DNA of 45,700 bases from an uncultured Chlorobiaceae bacterium (GTDB lineage: Bacteria > Bacteroidota > Chlorobiia > Chlorobiales > Chlorobiaceae), in contig CAISRC010000040.1 of the NCBI GenBank assembly GCA_903887845.1, positions 1 to 45,700 on the forward strand, in the 5' to 3' direction. Position numbers and translations under genes: made by a program. The first letter of the stretch is position 1. The number at the start of each line of letters is the position of its first letter. This document shows positions 18,839 to 28,313 of the stretch, piece by piece. The notes below the pieces were generated by a model. It saw only the letters and a program-made list of their open reading frames with translations, had not been told where the DNA came from and searched no databases.

Positions 18839-18890
18839 TATTAGATTTTTCAAATTACATCAGCTTATTCATTAAAGGAGTATATCTCGT

Positions 18891-20153
18891 ATGGCTTATT
18901 CAGGAGACCGTAAAGCGCTGAAAGAGTCGCTTTATAATGAATTGGAACTTCAACTTGATCTTGCGATTCAAGGTATCAGTTTTGATGCTGAGGAGATCGG
19001 AAAACTGAATGCTTCTTTTGCCACTGAACTGTTGAATGCGACACCGGCTTCTCCTTTGGCATTCAATTTTGTCGGTGGAAAAATAAAAGGACCAGGCTTT
19101 GATACCGGTTTTCGTCAGCAAAATAATTCGATCTATGGATTGGAGGCTGAAGAGGGGAATCCTGTCATTTATAAGTATGGAAGAAATAAATCAAGGATTG
19201 GGGAGATTGAGTTTCGTAACAGAACCCGCCATCCATTGCTTGACCTGAAAACACGGGACGGAGTACCGTTTCATACCATCGCCAGTGTGCGCGAGGATGG
19301 TCAGGTGCATGTTAATTACAGTCAGGAGTGTGTGCTGAAAGAGAAGGGCGAGGATTGTTTCTTCTGCAATTACAGCGTCAGGAACGCAACCCTGAAAACA
19401 CCACAGCAGGTAGGGGAAGTTTTTTCAACACTGTATGAAGCTGGTGCTGGCAAACATCTCAATTTGACCAGCGGCTTTTTGTTTGAACGCAAAGAGCTTG
19501 ACTATTACCTCGATGTTGCCGATGAAATCCAGAACCGTACCGGTCAGAAGGAGTTCAGAGCTACAGCAGTGGTTGGGGCTCCGCTTGATTTCAGTGTAAT
19601 CGATAAATATAAAGAGGCGGGCTATTTCAGTATTCGGATGAATATAGAAATCTGGGATAAAAATATCTGGAACACTATCTGCCCCGGTAAACGAAATCAC
19701 TGTGGTGGCTGGGATAACTGGGTAAAGGCGTTGGAATACGCTGTAAATGTTTTTGGAAAAGGTCGGGTGGCCTCGAACATCGTTGGCGGAATTGAACCTA
19801 AAAACTCGATTCTGGATGGAATTGAGTACAAGGCGTCAAAAGGAATTATTGGCTCGGCGTCAACATGGAGAGCAGTCGTCGGATCTGTTCTTGAAGGGCA
19901 TCGTTCTCCGGAAACCGCATGGCACTTTGACTTGCAGCAGAAGATAGCGAGCATTTATAAACGATATGGTTTTTCATTTTCAGACCTGCATAATGTGAGT
20001 CCTTCGGCAGGTCTTGCCACAACCATATATCAGATTGAGCAGGAAGATTTTGATGATAACGGAATATTGACACCATGGCAATACCCTGAGCCTCAGCAGG
20101 TGTTGCAATCAGCTTTGGCAGATGAACCGCACATAATTTATGAAGAAACATAA
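18891..20153 (+). CDS. Radical SAM protein with CX8CX2C motif (paralogue 3)
   Basis: The protein has 420 residues and is a more distant paralogue of the two upstream radical SAM proteins. Cys147, Cys156 and Cys159 in QECVLKEKGEDCFFC give the CX8CX2C triad. The barrel shares FLFERKELDYYLDVADEI, MNIEIWDKNIWNTICPGK and EGHRSPETAWH with the pair. The HFS segment that follows KGIVCHFS in paralogues 1 and 2 is replaced by GSASTWRAV, so the substrate pocket probably differs. The C-terminal tail after residue 395 is acidic and unique. AAAGGAG precedes the ATG. It heads a unit of nine tightly packed genes reaching to 28783. Confidence 0.8.
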   Translation: MAYSGDRKALKESLYNELELQLDLAIQGISFDAEEIGKLNASFATELLNATPASPLAFNFVGGKIKGPGFDTGFRQQNNSIYGLEAEEGNPVIYKYGRNKSRIGEIEFRNRTRHPLLDLKTRDGVPFHTIASVREDGQVHVNYSQECVLKEKGEDCFFCNYSVRNATLKTPQQVGEVFSTLYEAGAGKHLNLTSGFLFERKELDYYLDVADEIQNRTGQKEFRATAVVGAPLDFSVIDKYKEAGYFSIRMNIEIWDKNIWNTICPGKRNHCGGWDNWVKALEYAVNVFGKGRVASNIVGGIEPKNSILDGIEYKASKGIIGSASTWRAVVGSVLEGHRSPETAWHFDLQQKIASIYKRYGFSFSDLHNVSPSAGLATTIYQIEQEDFDDNGILTPWQYPEPQQVLQSALADEPHIIYEET

Positions 20154-20173
20154 ACCTGAAGGAGAATAAAACA

Positions 20174-20632
20174 ATGAGCAACACAGAGAACCAGAGTGAA
20201 ATCCTGCAATACATTCTCGATACCAAACATGCCTTGCTCACCTATGTGCGCAGCGACCTGACCCCGGTATCACGTGCAATAGGGAGCTTCGCACCGGATG
20301 GTGAGGATCTCTTTTTTTCCACGAGCAAGGAAAGTGCCAAGGTGCAGGAGATCGAGAAAAACAGGCGGGTATCGTTTTATTTCCAGCATGACAACCAGGT
20401 ACCGGAACGCTGGAGGAGCCTCCTCCTGATCGGTGATGCGGAGCCTCTCAGCATCGGCTCAGCCGATTACGGAAAAGCTCTTGAACGCCTCGCCGCCAAG
20501 AGTCCCCGGTTCAGGGAGCGTATCGCCAAAAATGATCTCGGCAGTGCGGTGATCTATAAAATCAAGACCACTCAATTCGAATATCTTGACCGCAGCAAGG
20601 CAAGTGGCCCTGCCCGTAAGATTGCCGTGTAA
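20174..20632 (+). CDS. PNPOx-like (FMN-binding split-barrel) protein
   Basis: This 152-residue protein has the look of the pyridoxamine-phosphate-oxidase-like split barrel: ALLTYVRSDLTPVSRAIGSFAPDGEDLFFSTS near the start, then a long amphipathic stretch and a terminal beta-rich part. Members bind FMN, F420 or haem and are often small reductases. GAAGGAG lies just before the ATG. It sits between a radical SAM gene and an importer operon. A second protein of the same fold follows another radical SAM gene of the same unit at 28310, suggesting a repeated radical-SAM/flavoprotein pairing. Confidence 0.7.
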   Translation: MSNTENQSEILQYILDTKHALLTYVRSDLTPVSRAIGSFAPDGEDLFFSTSKESAKVQEIEKNRRVSFYFQHDNQVPERWRSLLLIGDAEPLSIGSADYGKALERLAAKSPRFRERIAKNDLGSAVIYKIKTTQFEYLDRSKASGPARKIAV

Positions 20633-20649
20633 CCGTTACAAGGAACATT

Positions 20650-21546
20650 ATGAAGGAAGCAATCCTTGAAAGAAGCAGTGTTGCTGCGGCAAATGGATAT
20701 GCGGCCCTTGCCTTCAAACTCGATGGCAGTCACAGGGAACCACCTGAATCTTTTGTCAAACGCCCTGTAAAGCTCTCCATCAAGGATCTGGTAATCGGAT
20801 ACCTCGACAAGCAGAGCGGCCACACCATGGTGGCGGTTGATAACGTGACACTTGATATACGCGAAGGGGAGTTTGTGACCATCGTGGGGTTGTCCGGTTG
20901 CGGTAAATCGACATTTCTTAACGCTATTGCCGGCTTGGTAAAACACCAGCATGGTGAAATCAGAGTCAATGATCGAATTGTCACGGGGCCAGGAATGGAC
21001 AGGGCTGTGGTGTTTCAAAAAGCATCACTCCTCCCATGGAGGAAGGTTGGGCGCAATATCACATACGGACTCGAATTGAGCGGAATGAAGCCGGCGGCTG
21101 CAAGAGAAAAAGCCGGTTACTATGTGAACCTGGTGCGGCTCAACGGTTTTGAGGATCATTATCCGCATCAATTGTCGGGAGGAATGCAACAGCGAGTGAA
21201 TCTGGCGCGTGCTCTGGCCTGTGATCCTGAGGTGCTGCTGCTTGATGAGCCGTTTGCTGCTCTGGATGCCATTACTCGTGAACTGATGCAGAACGAGCTG
21301 CTCGAACTGTGCGAAAAAGTTGGCAAGACTGTTCTGATGGTTACGCATCAAATTGACGAAGCGGTACTCCTTTCTGATCGAGTTATCATTTTTTCGTCCC
21401 GGCCGGCTTATGTGCTTGCTGATATACGGATACCTATTGAGCGACCACGTAAAAGCGTCATCAAAGATTCTGAAGAGTTCAGGCGGTTGATGAACGAAAT
21501 CTGGAGAGTTATTGAAGGTAATGCAAATATCGGGGGTGGTATATGA
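20650..21546 (+). CDS. SsuB/TauB/NrtD-type ABC importer ATP-binding protein
   Basis: The 298-residue ATPase has Walker A GLSGCGKST, Q-loop FQKASLLPW, signature LSGGMQQR, Walker B LLLDEPFAALDA and switch His in VTHQIDEA. The LPWRKV and MQQRVNLARALACDPEVLLLD segments are typical of the nitrate/sulfonate/taurine importer group. A 40-residue N-terminal extension precedes the domain. AAGGAA lies before the ATG. Its stop overlaps the permease start by 4 bases. It works with the permease at 21543 and the lipoprotein at 22390. Confidence 0.88.
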   Translation: MKEAILERSSVAAANGYAALAFKLDGSHREPPESFVKRPVKLSIKDLVIGYLDKQSGHTMVAVDNVTLDIREGEFVTIVGLSGCGKSTFLNAIAGLVKHQHGEIRVNDRIVTGPGMDRAVVFQKASLLPWRKVGRNITYGLELSGMKPAAAREKAGYYVNLVRLNGFEDHYPHQLSGGMQQRVNLARALACDPEVLLLDEPFAALDAITRELMQNELLELCEKVGKTVLMVTHQIDEAVLLSDRVIIFSSRPAYVLADIRIPIERPRKSVIKDSEEFRRLMNEIWRVIEGNANIGGGI

Positions 21547-22352
21547 GAAAAGTGACGGTATTTCCAAAATCAAACGAAGTGAAAAGGGAAAAAATTGCAA
21601 GTACGCTCTTGGGTTCAAGCGTTATTCTGCTGTTTTTGATCAGTTGGGAGCTTCTGTTTCAATTCAGGTTTGTCAATCCGCTTTTTATTAGCTCTCCTTC
21701 CCGAGTGGTGCTCGCTTTACTTACAATCATCATGGACGGATCGTTACTTCAAAATCTGATAATAAGCGGCCAGGAGTTTGTTTTTGGATATGGTGTGGCA
21801 ATTCTTCTCGGTTTTCCCATAGGGATCATGCTTGGGTGGTTTAAACTGGTTCGAGCTGCTTTTGGTCCGTTTATTGCTGCCATGCAGGCAACGCCGCGTA
21901 TTGCGCTGATGCCGCTGTTTATTATCTGGTTTGGACTTGGTATCACCTCCAAGATTGTGATTGTGCTTTTGAGCGCCATTTTTCCCCTTATCGTGAATCT
22001 TCAGGTTGCCATGAGCACAATTGACAATGATTTAATCCATGTCGCTCGCGCCTACGGTGCGTCACGCTGGCAGGTATTCCGCAGTATAGCGCTGCCAACC
22101 ACCCTGCCGTTTCTGATAACCGGATTACGGCTCGCCGCCGGACGGGGTCTGCTTGGTGTTATTGTGGCTGAGGTTTTCGGTGGTGCAGCGGGTCTTGGCT
22201 ACATGATTCAGTATGCCGGTTCAACGTTTCAGACCGATAAGGTTTTCGCCGGTGTTCTGGTAGTTGCATTTACAGGTATTACGCTGGATTTTACACTTGA
22301 TCGGCTTGGTCGCCATTTCGATAGATGGCGCGGTGAAGTTGCCGTGCATTGA
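21543..22352 (+). CDS. SsuC/TauC-type ABC importer permease
   Basis: This 269-residue membrane protein has about six transmembrane segments. The cytoplasmic coupling loop reads ARAYGASRWQVFRSIALPTTLPF, the EAA motif of the BPD_transp_1 family as found in nitrate/sulfonate/taurine permeases. It begins inside the end of the ATPase gene and lies 37 bases before its binding protein. The substrate is not readable; sulfonates, taurine, nitrate, pyrimidine precursors and aromatic acids are all carried by relatives. Confidence 0.88.
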   Translation: MRKVTVFPKSNEVKREKIASTLLGSSVILLFLISWELLFQFRFVNPLFISSPSRVVLALLTIIMDGSLLQNLIISGQEFVFGYGVAILLGFPIGIMLGWFKLVRAAFGPFIAAMQATPRIALMPLFIIWFGLGITSKIVIVLLSAIFPLIVNLQVAMSTIDNDLIHVARAYGASRWQVFRSIALPTTLPFLITGLRLAAGRGLLGVIVAEVFGGAAGLGYMIQYAGSTFQTDKVFAGVLVVAFTGITLDFTLDRLGRHFDRWRGEVAVH

Positions 22353-22389
22353 ATGTTTCAAAAAACTATAAATAAAGCAGATAATTGCT

Positions 22390-23370
22390 ATGCAGAGATT
22401 AAAGATCATAAAACTTGTTCCGCTTTTTTTGCTTGCCGTGTTTGTAGCAGGCTGCGCTAAAAAAAATGAGCGACAGGCAAAGGATGGTGTTGAGCAAAAA
22501 ACCCTCGTCAGGTATGCTACAAGTGCGGGAAATCTCCCAATTTCTTTTGGTATAAAAAAGGGTTATTTCGCTGAACAGGGACTTGAGGTGAAAATTGTCA
22601 CCATTACCGGAGGAGTTGAGGCTGTTACTGCCGCAGCGGCAGGGGAGGCTGACCTGGGTGGTATGGGCTCTCCAGTTCTTGTTGGAGCTGTGGCAGGAGT
22701 GCCTATTACCATTATTGGATCACCACCGGCAAATGGCCAGCATTTTATACTTGTATCCAAACCCCAATACAAAAGTTTTGCTGAGTTGAAAGGCAAACCG
22801 GTCAGTCCTGGTGCTCCTGGTCAGGGGACGATTCAGGCATTTAATGTTATTGCAAAAGCAAAAGGGTTCAAGCCATCGGATTTTCAGTATGTGAATGCTG
22901 GTACAAGCGCAAATGCATTGGCTGCATTGCAGGCAGGGAAGGTAGAGGCGGTCATAACGTCGGAAATAGTAGGGGTGAAAGCTGAAATTGAGGGGTTTGG
23001 CAAGATTTTGGAGCATGCCGCCGATTATTTCGGTCACTACCAGCACTCGTTCATTTTTGCAACCAACTCGTTTATCAAGGAAAAACCTGAGGCTGTACGA
23101 GGATTTCTCGCAGCGTATCGAAAAACGGTCGAATATCTCAAAGTCCATCCCGATGAGGCGATTCAGTTCGCTGTAAAAGAGTTGCAACAGGATGAAGTTC
23201 CCTTTAGAAAGGTCAATGAAAAAGAAATTCCCACCTGGGATACCAGTGGAAGAATTGATTTTGCTGGTACCGAACATGCGATTAAAATTTTGAAAGATCT
23301 GGGCGATATTGACCCGAACTCGAAGATTACTGCTCAACAGATAGTCGATGAGCAGTTTCTTCCAAAGTAA
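22390..23370 (+). CDS. NMT1/SsuA-type substrate-binding lipoprotein
   Basis: The 326-residue protein starts with a lipoprotein signal whose lipobox is VAGC (Cys at residue 21). Two alpha/beta lobes follow, typical of the NMT1/SsuA family: RYATSAGNLPISFGIKKGYFAEQGLEVKIV at the start, then GSPVLVGAVAG and KGKPVSPGAPGQGT. Three Cys-free binding loops are rich in Gly and Pro. It completes the first importer. The exporter pair follows 18 bases later without a break, so the whole unit appears co-transcribed. Confidence 0.87.
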   Translation: MQRLKIIKLVPLFLLAVFVAGCAKKNERQAKDGVEQKTLVRYATSAGNLPISFGIKKGYFAEQGLEVKIVTITGGVEAVTAAAAGEADLGGMGSPVLVGAVAGVPITIIGSPPANGQHFILVSKPQYKSFAELKGKPVSPGAPGQGTIQAFNVIAKAKGFKPSDFQYVNAGTSANALAALQAGKVEAVITSEIVGVKAEIEGFGKILEHAADYFGHYQHSFIFATNSFIKEKPEAVRGFLAAYRKTVEYLKVHPDEAIQFAVKELQQDEVPFRKVNEKEIPTWDTSGRIDFAGTEHAIKILKDLGDIDPNSKITAQQIVDEQFLPK

Positions 23371-23388
23371 GCCGGTAAACCAAAAATT

Positions 23389-25245
23389 ATGAGAGGATTA
23401 CGGATTGTTGGCTTACATATCAGAAGACACTGGTTTATCTACTTTGCGGGTATAGGTATGGTTGCTGCTGCCAGTTTTTTTGCGGCACAGATTCCGCGAT
23501 TGCTGGGCATTATTACTGACCGCCTGCGCGATGGTACGCTGGGGACAAGACAAATGGCGCAGTATGTTGGCCTGATTATTGTGATCGGTGTTGTGCGTGT
23601 TGTCACCGGTTGGGGTGGGCGTGTTCTTGTTCACCACAAGGGACGTGAGCTGACTTATAGTCTGCGCAAACAGTTATTTGAAAAATGGGGTACCCTTTCC
23701 CCCTCCTACTATCATCGTCACAGCGTTGGTGACATGATTTCTCATGCGTTAAGCGATGTTGAGGTGGTGCGTGAGCTGGTTTCTCAAGGAATCAATCAGG
23801 CGGTGAGCGGGTTGGCGATGCTGCTTGTTGCAGCGTGGATTATGGTCACTCATGTCGATTGGAGGCTGACGCTGGCCGGGCTTGGCCCACTGCTGCTTAT
23901 TCCACTTCTTGTCAAGTGGCTTGGTCCTCAAATTCGCCATCAATCCCAACGTTCTCAGGAGGCGCTTGGCGCTATGGCACAGACGACGGAGGAGGTTATT
24001 GGCGGTATTCGTGCCGTTAAGGCGTTTGGCACTGAGCATGTCGTTATAAGCCGTTTTGAAAAAACGGTTGATACGATTGTTGAAGAGAAAATGCGCTTTG
24101 TTCGCCTCTCCTCATTGTTTGGAGCTTTGGTTCCGTTGATGGTGAATTTCGGGTTTATTTTTGTCCTTGGATATGGCGGTTTTCTGCTGATAGAAAAGGT
24201 TATTTCGCTCGGAGATTTTGTGGCATTTACCCTTTACGTCGCGTTGTTGCGCCAGCCATTGGAGCAGTTGGGTAATGTGCTCAATATTGTTCAGCGCTCT
24301 ATTGCTTCGCTGAACAGGATCGATGAACTTCTGCATGTGGTTCCTGAAGTGTTCGACAGGGCAGTTCCGCTGCTCGATCGTCCGCTGCAGGGAGATCTTC
24401 AGGTAAAAGGTCTGACGTTTCGTTATTCGGGTAGCAATAGTGATGTGCTGACCGACATATCCTTCAAAGTAAAACCAGGCCAAACCCTTGGTATCATTGG
24501 GGCGATGGGAAGTGGAAAGTCAACCTTGGCAGACCTTCTGTTGCGTCTGTACGATCCGCCTGAGGGAACTGTTTTTATTGATGGAGAGGATATTTTGCAT
24601 TACCCGCTGGCGCGCCTTCGCGACGGCATCGCGTATGTTCCACAGGATGGTTTTCTATTTTCCACGACAGTGCTTGAAAACATTGCTTTTTCTGATGAAT
24701 CACCTGATCGAAAGAGAGCTGAACGCTGTGCGGAAATTACGGTGGTTCATGACAACATCATCAGTTTTCCTGAACAATATGATACAGAGATTGGTGAGCG
24801 TGGAGTTCGGCTCTCCGGCGGTCAAAAACAGCGTATAGCGATTGCCCGTATGATTTACAAGGATGCGCCCTTTCAGATTATGGACGACTCTCTGAGCGCA
24901 GTTGATACCAGTACTGAGCGTCGTATTCTCTCTAATCTTAGTGATTTAGCAAAATTATTTCCAGATTCGACACAGAACGCGCCAAAGGCAACCATTATCA
25001 TTTCCCACAGGTTGAGTGCCGTGCAACATGCCGATGAAATCGTGGTGTTTGACGAAGGCCGCATTATTGAGCGAGGTAATCATGCTCAACTGCTTGCCCG
25101 TGGTGGACACTATGCTGGATTGTGGTTCATGCAGGCTGGTCTTTCGGAGGAGGGCGATTCAGACAGCGAGCGGGATAATTCACAGCCTGATCTTGATGTC
25201 GAGATGAATGCCCTTGAAGCAGGTAGAATGGAGGAGGTTTTATGA
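23389..25245 (+). CDS. Heterodimeric ABC exporter, subunit with degenerate Walker B (first pair)
   Basis: This 618-residue half-transporter has six membrane segments in the first 300 residues and an ATPase domain from about residue 340. Walker A GAMGSGKST is near residue 371 and the signature LSGGQKQR is canonical. The catalytic Glu after Walker B is replaced by Asp500 (IMDDSLSAVD). In heterodimeric exporters such as TM287/288 this marks the partner that contributes the degenerate ATP site. The next gene overlaps by 4 bases and carries the matching catalytic Glu. The C-terminal tail of about 40 residues is acidic. The cargo is unknown; relatives export peptides, lipids or drugs, and some import siderophores or cobalamin. 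Confidence 0.88.
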   Translation: MRGLRIVGLHIRRHWFIYFAGIGMVAAASFFAAQIPRLLGIITDRLRDGTLGTRQMAQYVGLIIVIGVVRVVTGWGGRVLVHHKGRELTYSLRKQLFEKWGTLSPSYYHRHSVGDMISHALSDVEVVRELVSQGINQAVSGLAMLLVAAWIMVTHVDWRLTLAGLGPLLLIPLLVKWLGPQIRHQSQRSQEALGAMAQTTEEVIGGIRAVKAFGTEHVVISRFEKTVDTIVEEKMRFVRLSSLFGALVPLMVNFGFIFVLGYGGFLLIEKVISLGDFVAFTLYVALLRQPLEQLGNVLNIVQRSIASLNRIDELLHVVPEVFDRAVPLLDRPLQGDLQVKGLTFRYSGSNSDVLTDISFKVKPGQTLGIIGAMGSGKSTLADLLLRLYDPPEGTVFIDGEDILHYPLARLRDGIAYVPQDGFLFSTTVLENIAFSDESPDRKRAERCAEITVVHDNIISFPEQYDTEIGERGVRLSGGQKQRIAIARMIYKDAPFQIMDDSLSAVDTSTERRILSNLSDLAKLFPDSTQNAPKATIIISHRLSAVQHADEIVVFDEGRIIERGNHAQLLARGGHYAGLWFMQAGLSEEGDSDSERDNSQPDLDVEMNALEAGRMEEVL

Positions 25246-26999
25246 GCGCGCAATCACAAACGAGGGGCGCTTTTGCAACCTTGTTTCCTTATATCAAATC
25301 ACATCAAAAGAGGTTGGCGATTGTCTGCACTCTGGTGGTGGCAGTGGTGGTTATTGATCTGGTGCAGCCATGGATGGTCAAAGAGGCTATTGATCGTTTT
25401 GTGACTGTTTCCAAACCGGATTCTGGAGCAATTGTGCTCATGGCGTTGAGCTACCTTGGGCTGGTGTTGCTCGCCTTTGGTCTAACCTATTACCAGGACA
25501 TCGTCTTACAACAGATAGGCCTCTCAATTGTCCGATCAATTCGAATCGATCTGTTCAAGCACATTCAGCGGTTGGCCCTGCGATACTTCGACCAAAACAG
25601 CCCGGGTCGTATCATTACCAATGTTGTCAGCGATACTGAAGCGCTTAATAACTTTTTTACCCAGTTTTTGGCCAACACGTTGAGAGGTACTTTTTCGCTT
25701 GTGCTGATCATGTTTTTTATGTTGCGTTTGAACGTGGTTATAGCCTTGTACTGCTTTCTTCTTGTGCCGCCGGTTGTTTTTTTAGCATTCTTTTTTCAAA
25801 GTAAAATTCGAGCAATCAATACCGAAGTTCGTCATCGGCTTGGTGTACTCATAGGATTTCTTGCTGAGAATCTGAGCGGCATGGCGATTGTTCAGATTTT
25901 TCATCAGGAAGAGAAGCAACGGAGGCGACTGGATGAGCGCAATAAAGCATTGCTTGAATGGACTATTCTCGAAAATCGGTGGTTTCTGCTCTTTTTTAAT
26001 ATCACCGAACTCCTGGGAGATCTTTCGATTGCTGCCCTTATCTGGTTTGGTGGTAAAGGGGTGATTGGCGGGACAATTTCTTTTGGTGTTTTGTATGCCT
26101 TTGTAGGCTATATCCGGCGATTTTTCCAGCCGATTAACACCATTTCCCAGCAGATGAACACCCTCCAGTCTTCGATTGTTGCTTCTGATCGCATCAGCCG
26201 AACACTTCAGGAGGTTCCTGATATTCAGGAGGTTTCTGGTGCGACAGCTCCGAAGGTAACGGGTTTGATTACCTTAGATGGCGTCTCTCTTGCCTATCGT
26301 CCAGGTCATCTCGTACTGCACGATCTTCACTTGACGATTCTTCCTGGAGAGCGTATTGGTTTTGTTGGTGCTACTGGCGCAGGCAAAACCTCTATCATGA
26401 ATCTTGTTACCAGATTTTATGATGTCACGGCAGGTTCGTTGATTATTGACGGCAAGGATATTCGTGAGTGGCCGCTGGATAGACTACGGCGTTCAGTTGG
26501 CATTGTTCAGCAGGATGTGACACTCTTTTCCGGAACCATTATTGATAACATCCGCTTTTTCCAGACCGACATCTCAGAGGAACGAGTTAAGGAGGCGTGC
26601 AGGCTGGTGGGGGCTGAACCGTTTATTCTGCGTCAACCCCAGGGGTACGAAACCATTCTTTCGGAGCGAGCCAGTACACTTTCAGCCGGTGAGCGGCAAC
26701 TCCTCTCTTTTGCGAGAGTCCTGATATTTGATCCGAGAATCCTGATTCTTGATGAAGCAACAGCCTGCCTCGATTCACGAACAGAGGAGGTGCTTCAGAA
26801 AGCGATTCACCGCGTATCTGCTGGTCGTACTCTTCTGGTTATTGCTCATCGTTTATCGACAGTGCAGCAAATGGATACTATTTGCGTGCTGGAGAAGGGA
26901 AAGATTGTCGAAAGCGGAACTCATAGTGAGTTGCTTGGTCGGCAGGGGCACTATTGGAGCCTGCATCAGGCGGGGATATTGCTGGAGGAGATGGTCTGA
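25242..26999 (+). CDS. Heterodimeric ABC exporter, subunit with catalytic Glu (first pair)
   Basis: The 585-residue half-transporter has six membrane segments followed by an ATPase domain. Walker A is GATGAGKTS, and Walker B LILDEATACLD has the catalytic Glu505. The signature is LSAGERQ rather than LSGGQ. Together with the previous protein this gives one full ATP site (Glu here plus LSGGQ there) and one weak site (Asp there plus LSAGE here). The 4-base overlap supports equal expression of the two halves. Confidence 0.88.
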   Translation: MSAQSQTRGAFATLFPYIKSHQKRLAIVCTLVVAVVVIDLVQPWMVKEAIDRFVTVSKPDSGAIVLMALSYLGLVLLAFGLTYYQDIVLQQIGLSIVRSIRIDLFKHIQRLALRYFDQNSPGRIITNVVSDTEALNNFFTQFLANTLRGTFSLVLIMFFMLRLNVVIALYCFLLVPPVVFLAFFFQSKIRAINTEVRHRLGVLIGFLAENLSGMAIVQIFHQEEKQRRRLDERNKALLEWTILENRWFLLFFNITELLGDLSIAALIWFGGKGVIGGTISFGVLYAFVGYIRRFFQPINTISQQMNTLQSSIVASDRISRTLQEVPDIQEVSGATAPKVTGLITLDGVSLAYRPGHLVLHDLHLTILPGERIGFVGATGAGKTSIMNLVTRFYDVTAGSLIIDGKDIREWPLDRLRRSVGIVQQDVTLFSGTIIDNIRFFQTDISEERVKEACRLVGAEPFILRQPQGYETILSERASTLSAGERQLLSFARVLIFDPRILILDEATACLDSRTEEVLQKAIHRVSAGRTLLVIAHRLSTVQQMDTICVLEKGKIVESGTHSELLGRQGHYWSLHQAGILLEEMV

Positions 27000-27038
27000 A
27001 TGGTGCGCGTGTTAACCTTCTAAATATGGAGATCGTAC

Positions 27039-28313
27039 GTGTCTTTCGTGTTGCTAAAAAGAGCCGTTAAGACGGATCTGGATAAAGTGGCGGCACGTTA
27101 TCCGGATGTCCCTCGTCTGATTATCCTCAAAACCGATGTGCAGCGTCGAGGAGTTTTCTATACTGATGCAGCTATCGAACTACTGGATGAAGCGCAGCAT
27201 CAGACTACGGGCACCCATATTTTTGGGGCTCGTGACGGCAGAACGGCAGTTCGTCCCGAGTCTCTGCTCTTGCGGGATGGAACATCGATCATTACCACAC
27301 CAACCCCTATGGAAGAAGATCCTTATGTGGTTGATGTACTGGAAGGAGAGCCCTGGCTTTTCGATAATGGTATGTCGGTAGAGTCAGTTGATTATTGGCC
27401 CGCGCCGGCATATTACGCAAAGAGCTGTCGTTCCGGAGTGCCGATGAAACGTATCGTCAGTGCTCGTCCCCAGCGGTTGAACATTTTCCCATACCGATAC
27501 TGCACCTTCTGGAATGATGCTAAAGGCTGTGCTTTTTGTGATATTGTTGTTCAGCTTAAAAAGGGGCGCGAGGTATTGAAAATTCCGGCAAAACTTGATC
27601 CTGTCGAGGTGGGTGAGGTGATCGGGGAAGCACTTAAGGAGGAGGGGCGTTTTTCGACCATTTTTTTGACCTCAGGCTCTATAACCGGAGGGGTGCGGCC
27701 ATTTGATGATGAAGTCGATTATTATATCGCCCTTCTCAAAGAAGTCGGCAAAAATTTCCGCACGAAAAAGTATCCGAGCCAGATGATCGCAACCGCATTT
27801 GAAAAGGATCAGTTGAAACGGCTTTACGCAGAAACGGGATTGACCAGTTATACCTCCGACATAGAGGTGTTGGACGAGGGTTTGTTCAACCGCTATTGCC
27901 CGGGGAAGTCAGAATGGATCGGTTATCAGGAGTGGAAACGTCGTTTGGTTGATGCTGTCGATGTTTTTGGTCCGGGCAGGGTGAATACCGGTCTTGTAGC
28001 TGGAATTGAACTTGCCGGGCCGCACGGATTCAAAAGCGAGGAAATTGCGTTGGAGCGAACCCTCTCTGAAGCTGAAGATCTTGCCCGGCAAGGAGTCAGT
28101 ACGGTTTTTATCGTCTGGTCGCCCCGTCCCGATACTCCCTTGGGCAGTTACAAGAATGCTTCGCTGGACTATTACATCCGTCTGGCTCGTGGACTTCATC
28201 AACTGCGGGTCAAGTACCGACTGCCTGTTGATCATGACAGCTATCGGAATTGCGGGAATCATCCTGACACTGATCTCTCCAGAGTGTTGCCCCTATGGGA
28301 GGATGAGTTATGA
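27039..28313 (+). CDS. Radical SAM protein with CX8CX2C motif (paralogue 4, divergent)
   Basis: The protein has 424 residues. Cys155, Cys164 and Cys167 in YCTFWNDAKGCAFC again form a CX8CX2C triad, with a separate N-terminal domain of about 150 residues. The barrel shows LTSGSITGG, SDIEVLDEGLFNRYCPGKSEW and VSTVFIVWSPRPDTPLGSY. The IEVxDxxxFxxxCPGK signature is shared with paralogues 1-3, so this is the same family although overall similarity is lower. The GTG at 27039 is used, with GGAG about 8 bases upstream. The stop overlaps the next gene by 4 bases. Confidence 0.8.
   Translation: MSFVLLKRAVKTDLDKVAARYPDVPRLIILKTDVQRRGVFYTDAAIELLDEAQHQTTGTHIFGARDGRTAVRPESLLLRDGTSIITTPTPMEEDPYVVDVLEGEPWLFDNGMSVESVDYWPAPAYYAKSCRSGVPMKRIVSARPQRLNIFPYRYCTFWNDAKGCAFCDIVVQLKKGREVLKIPAKLDPVEVGEVIGEALKEEGRFSTIFLTSGSITGGVRPFDDEVDYYIALLKEVGKNFRTKKYPSQMIATAFEKDQLKRLYAETGLTSYTSDIEVLDEGLFNRYCPGKSEWIGYQEWKRRLVDAVDVFGPGRVNTGLVAGIELAGPHGFKSEEIALERTLSEAEDLARQGVSTVFIVWSPRPDTPLGSYKNASLDYYIRLARGLHQLRVKYRLPVDHDSYRNCGNHPDTDLSRVLPLWEDEL

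Larger units (their letters stand above)
18524..18890 (+). other. Leader region before the third radical SAM gene
   Basis: These 367 bases have no gene. They contain the regulon box (18561-18590), an AT-rich spacer with a TTGCTGTCGCTGCTG tract near 18716, and the two-hairpin terminator module (18773-18838). A clear AAAGGAG ribosome binding site lies just before the ATG at 18891. Confidence 0.6.
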
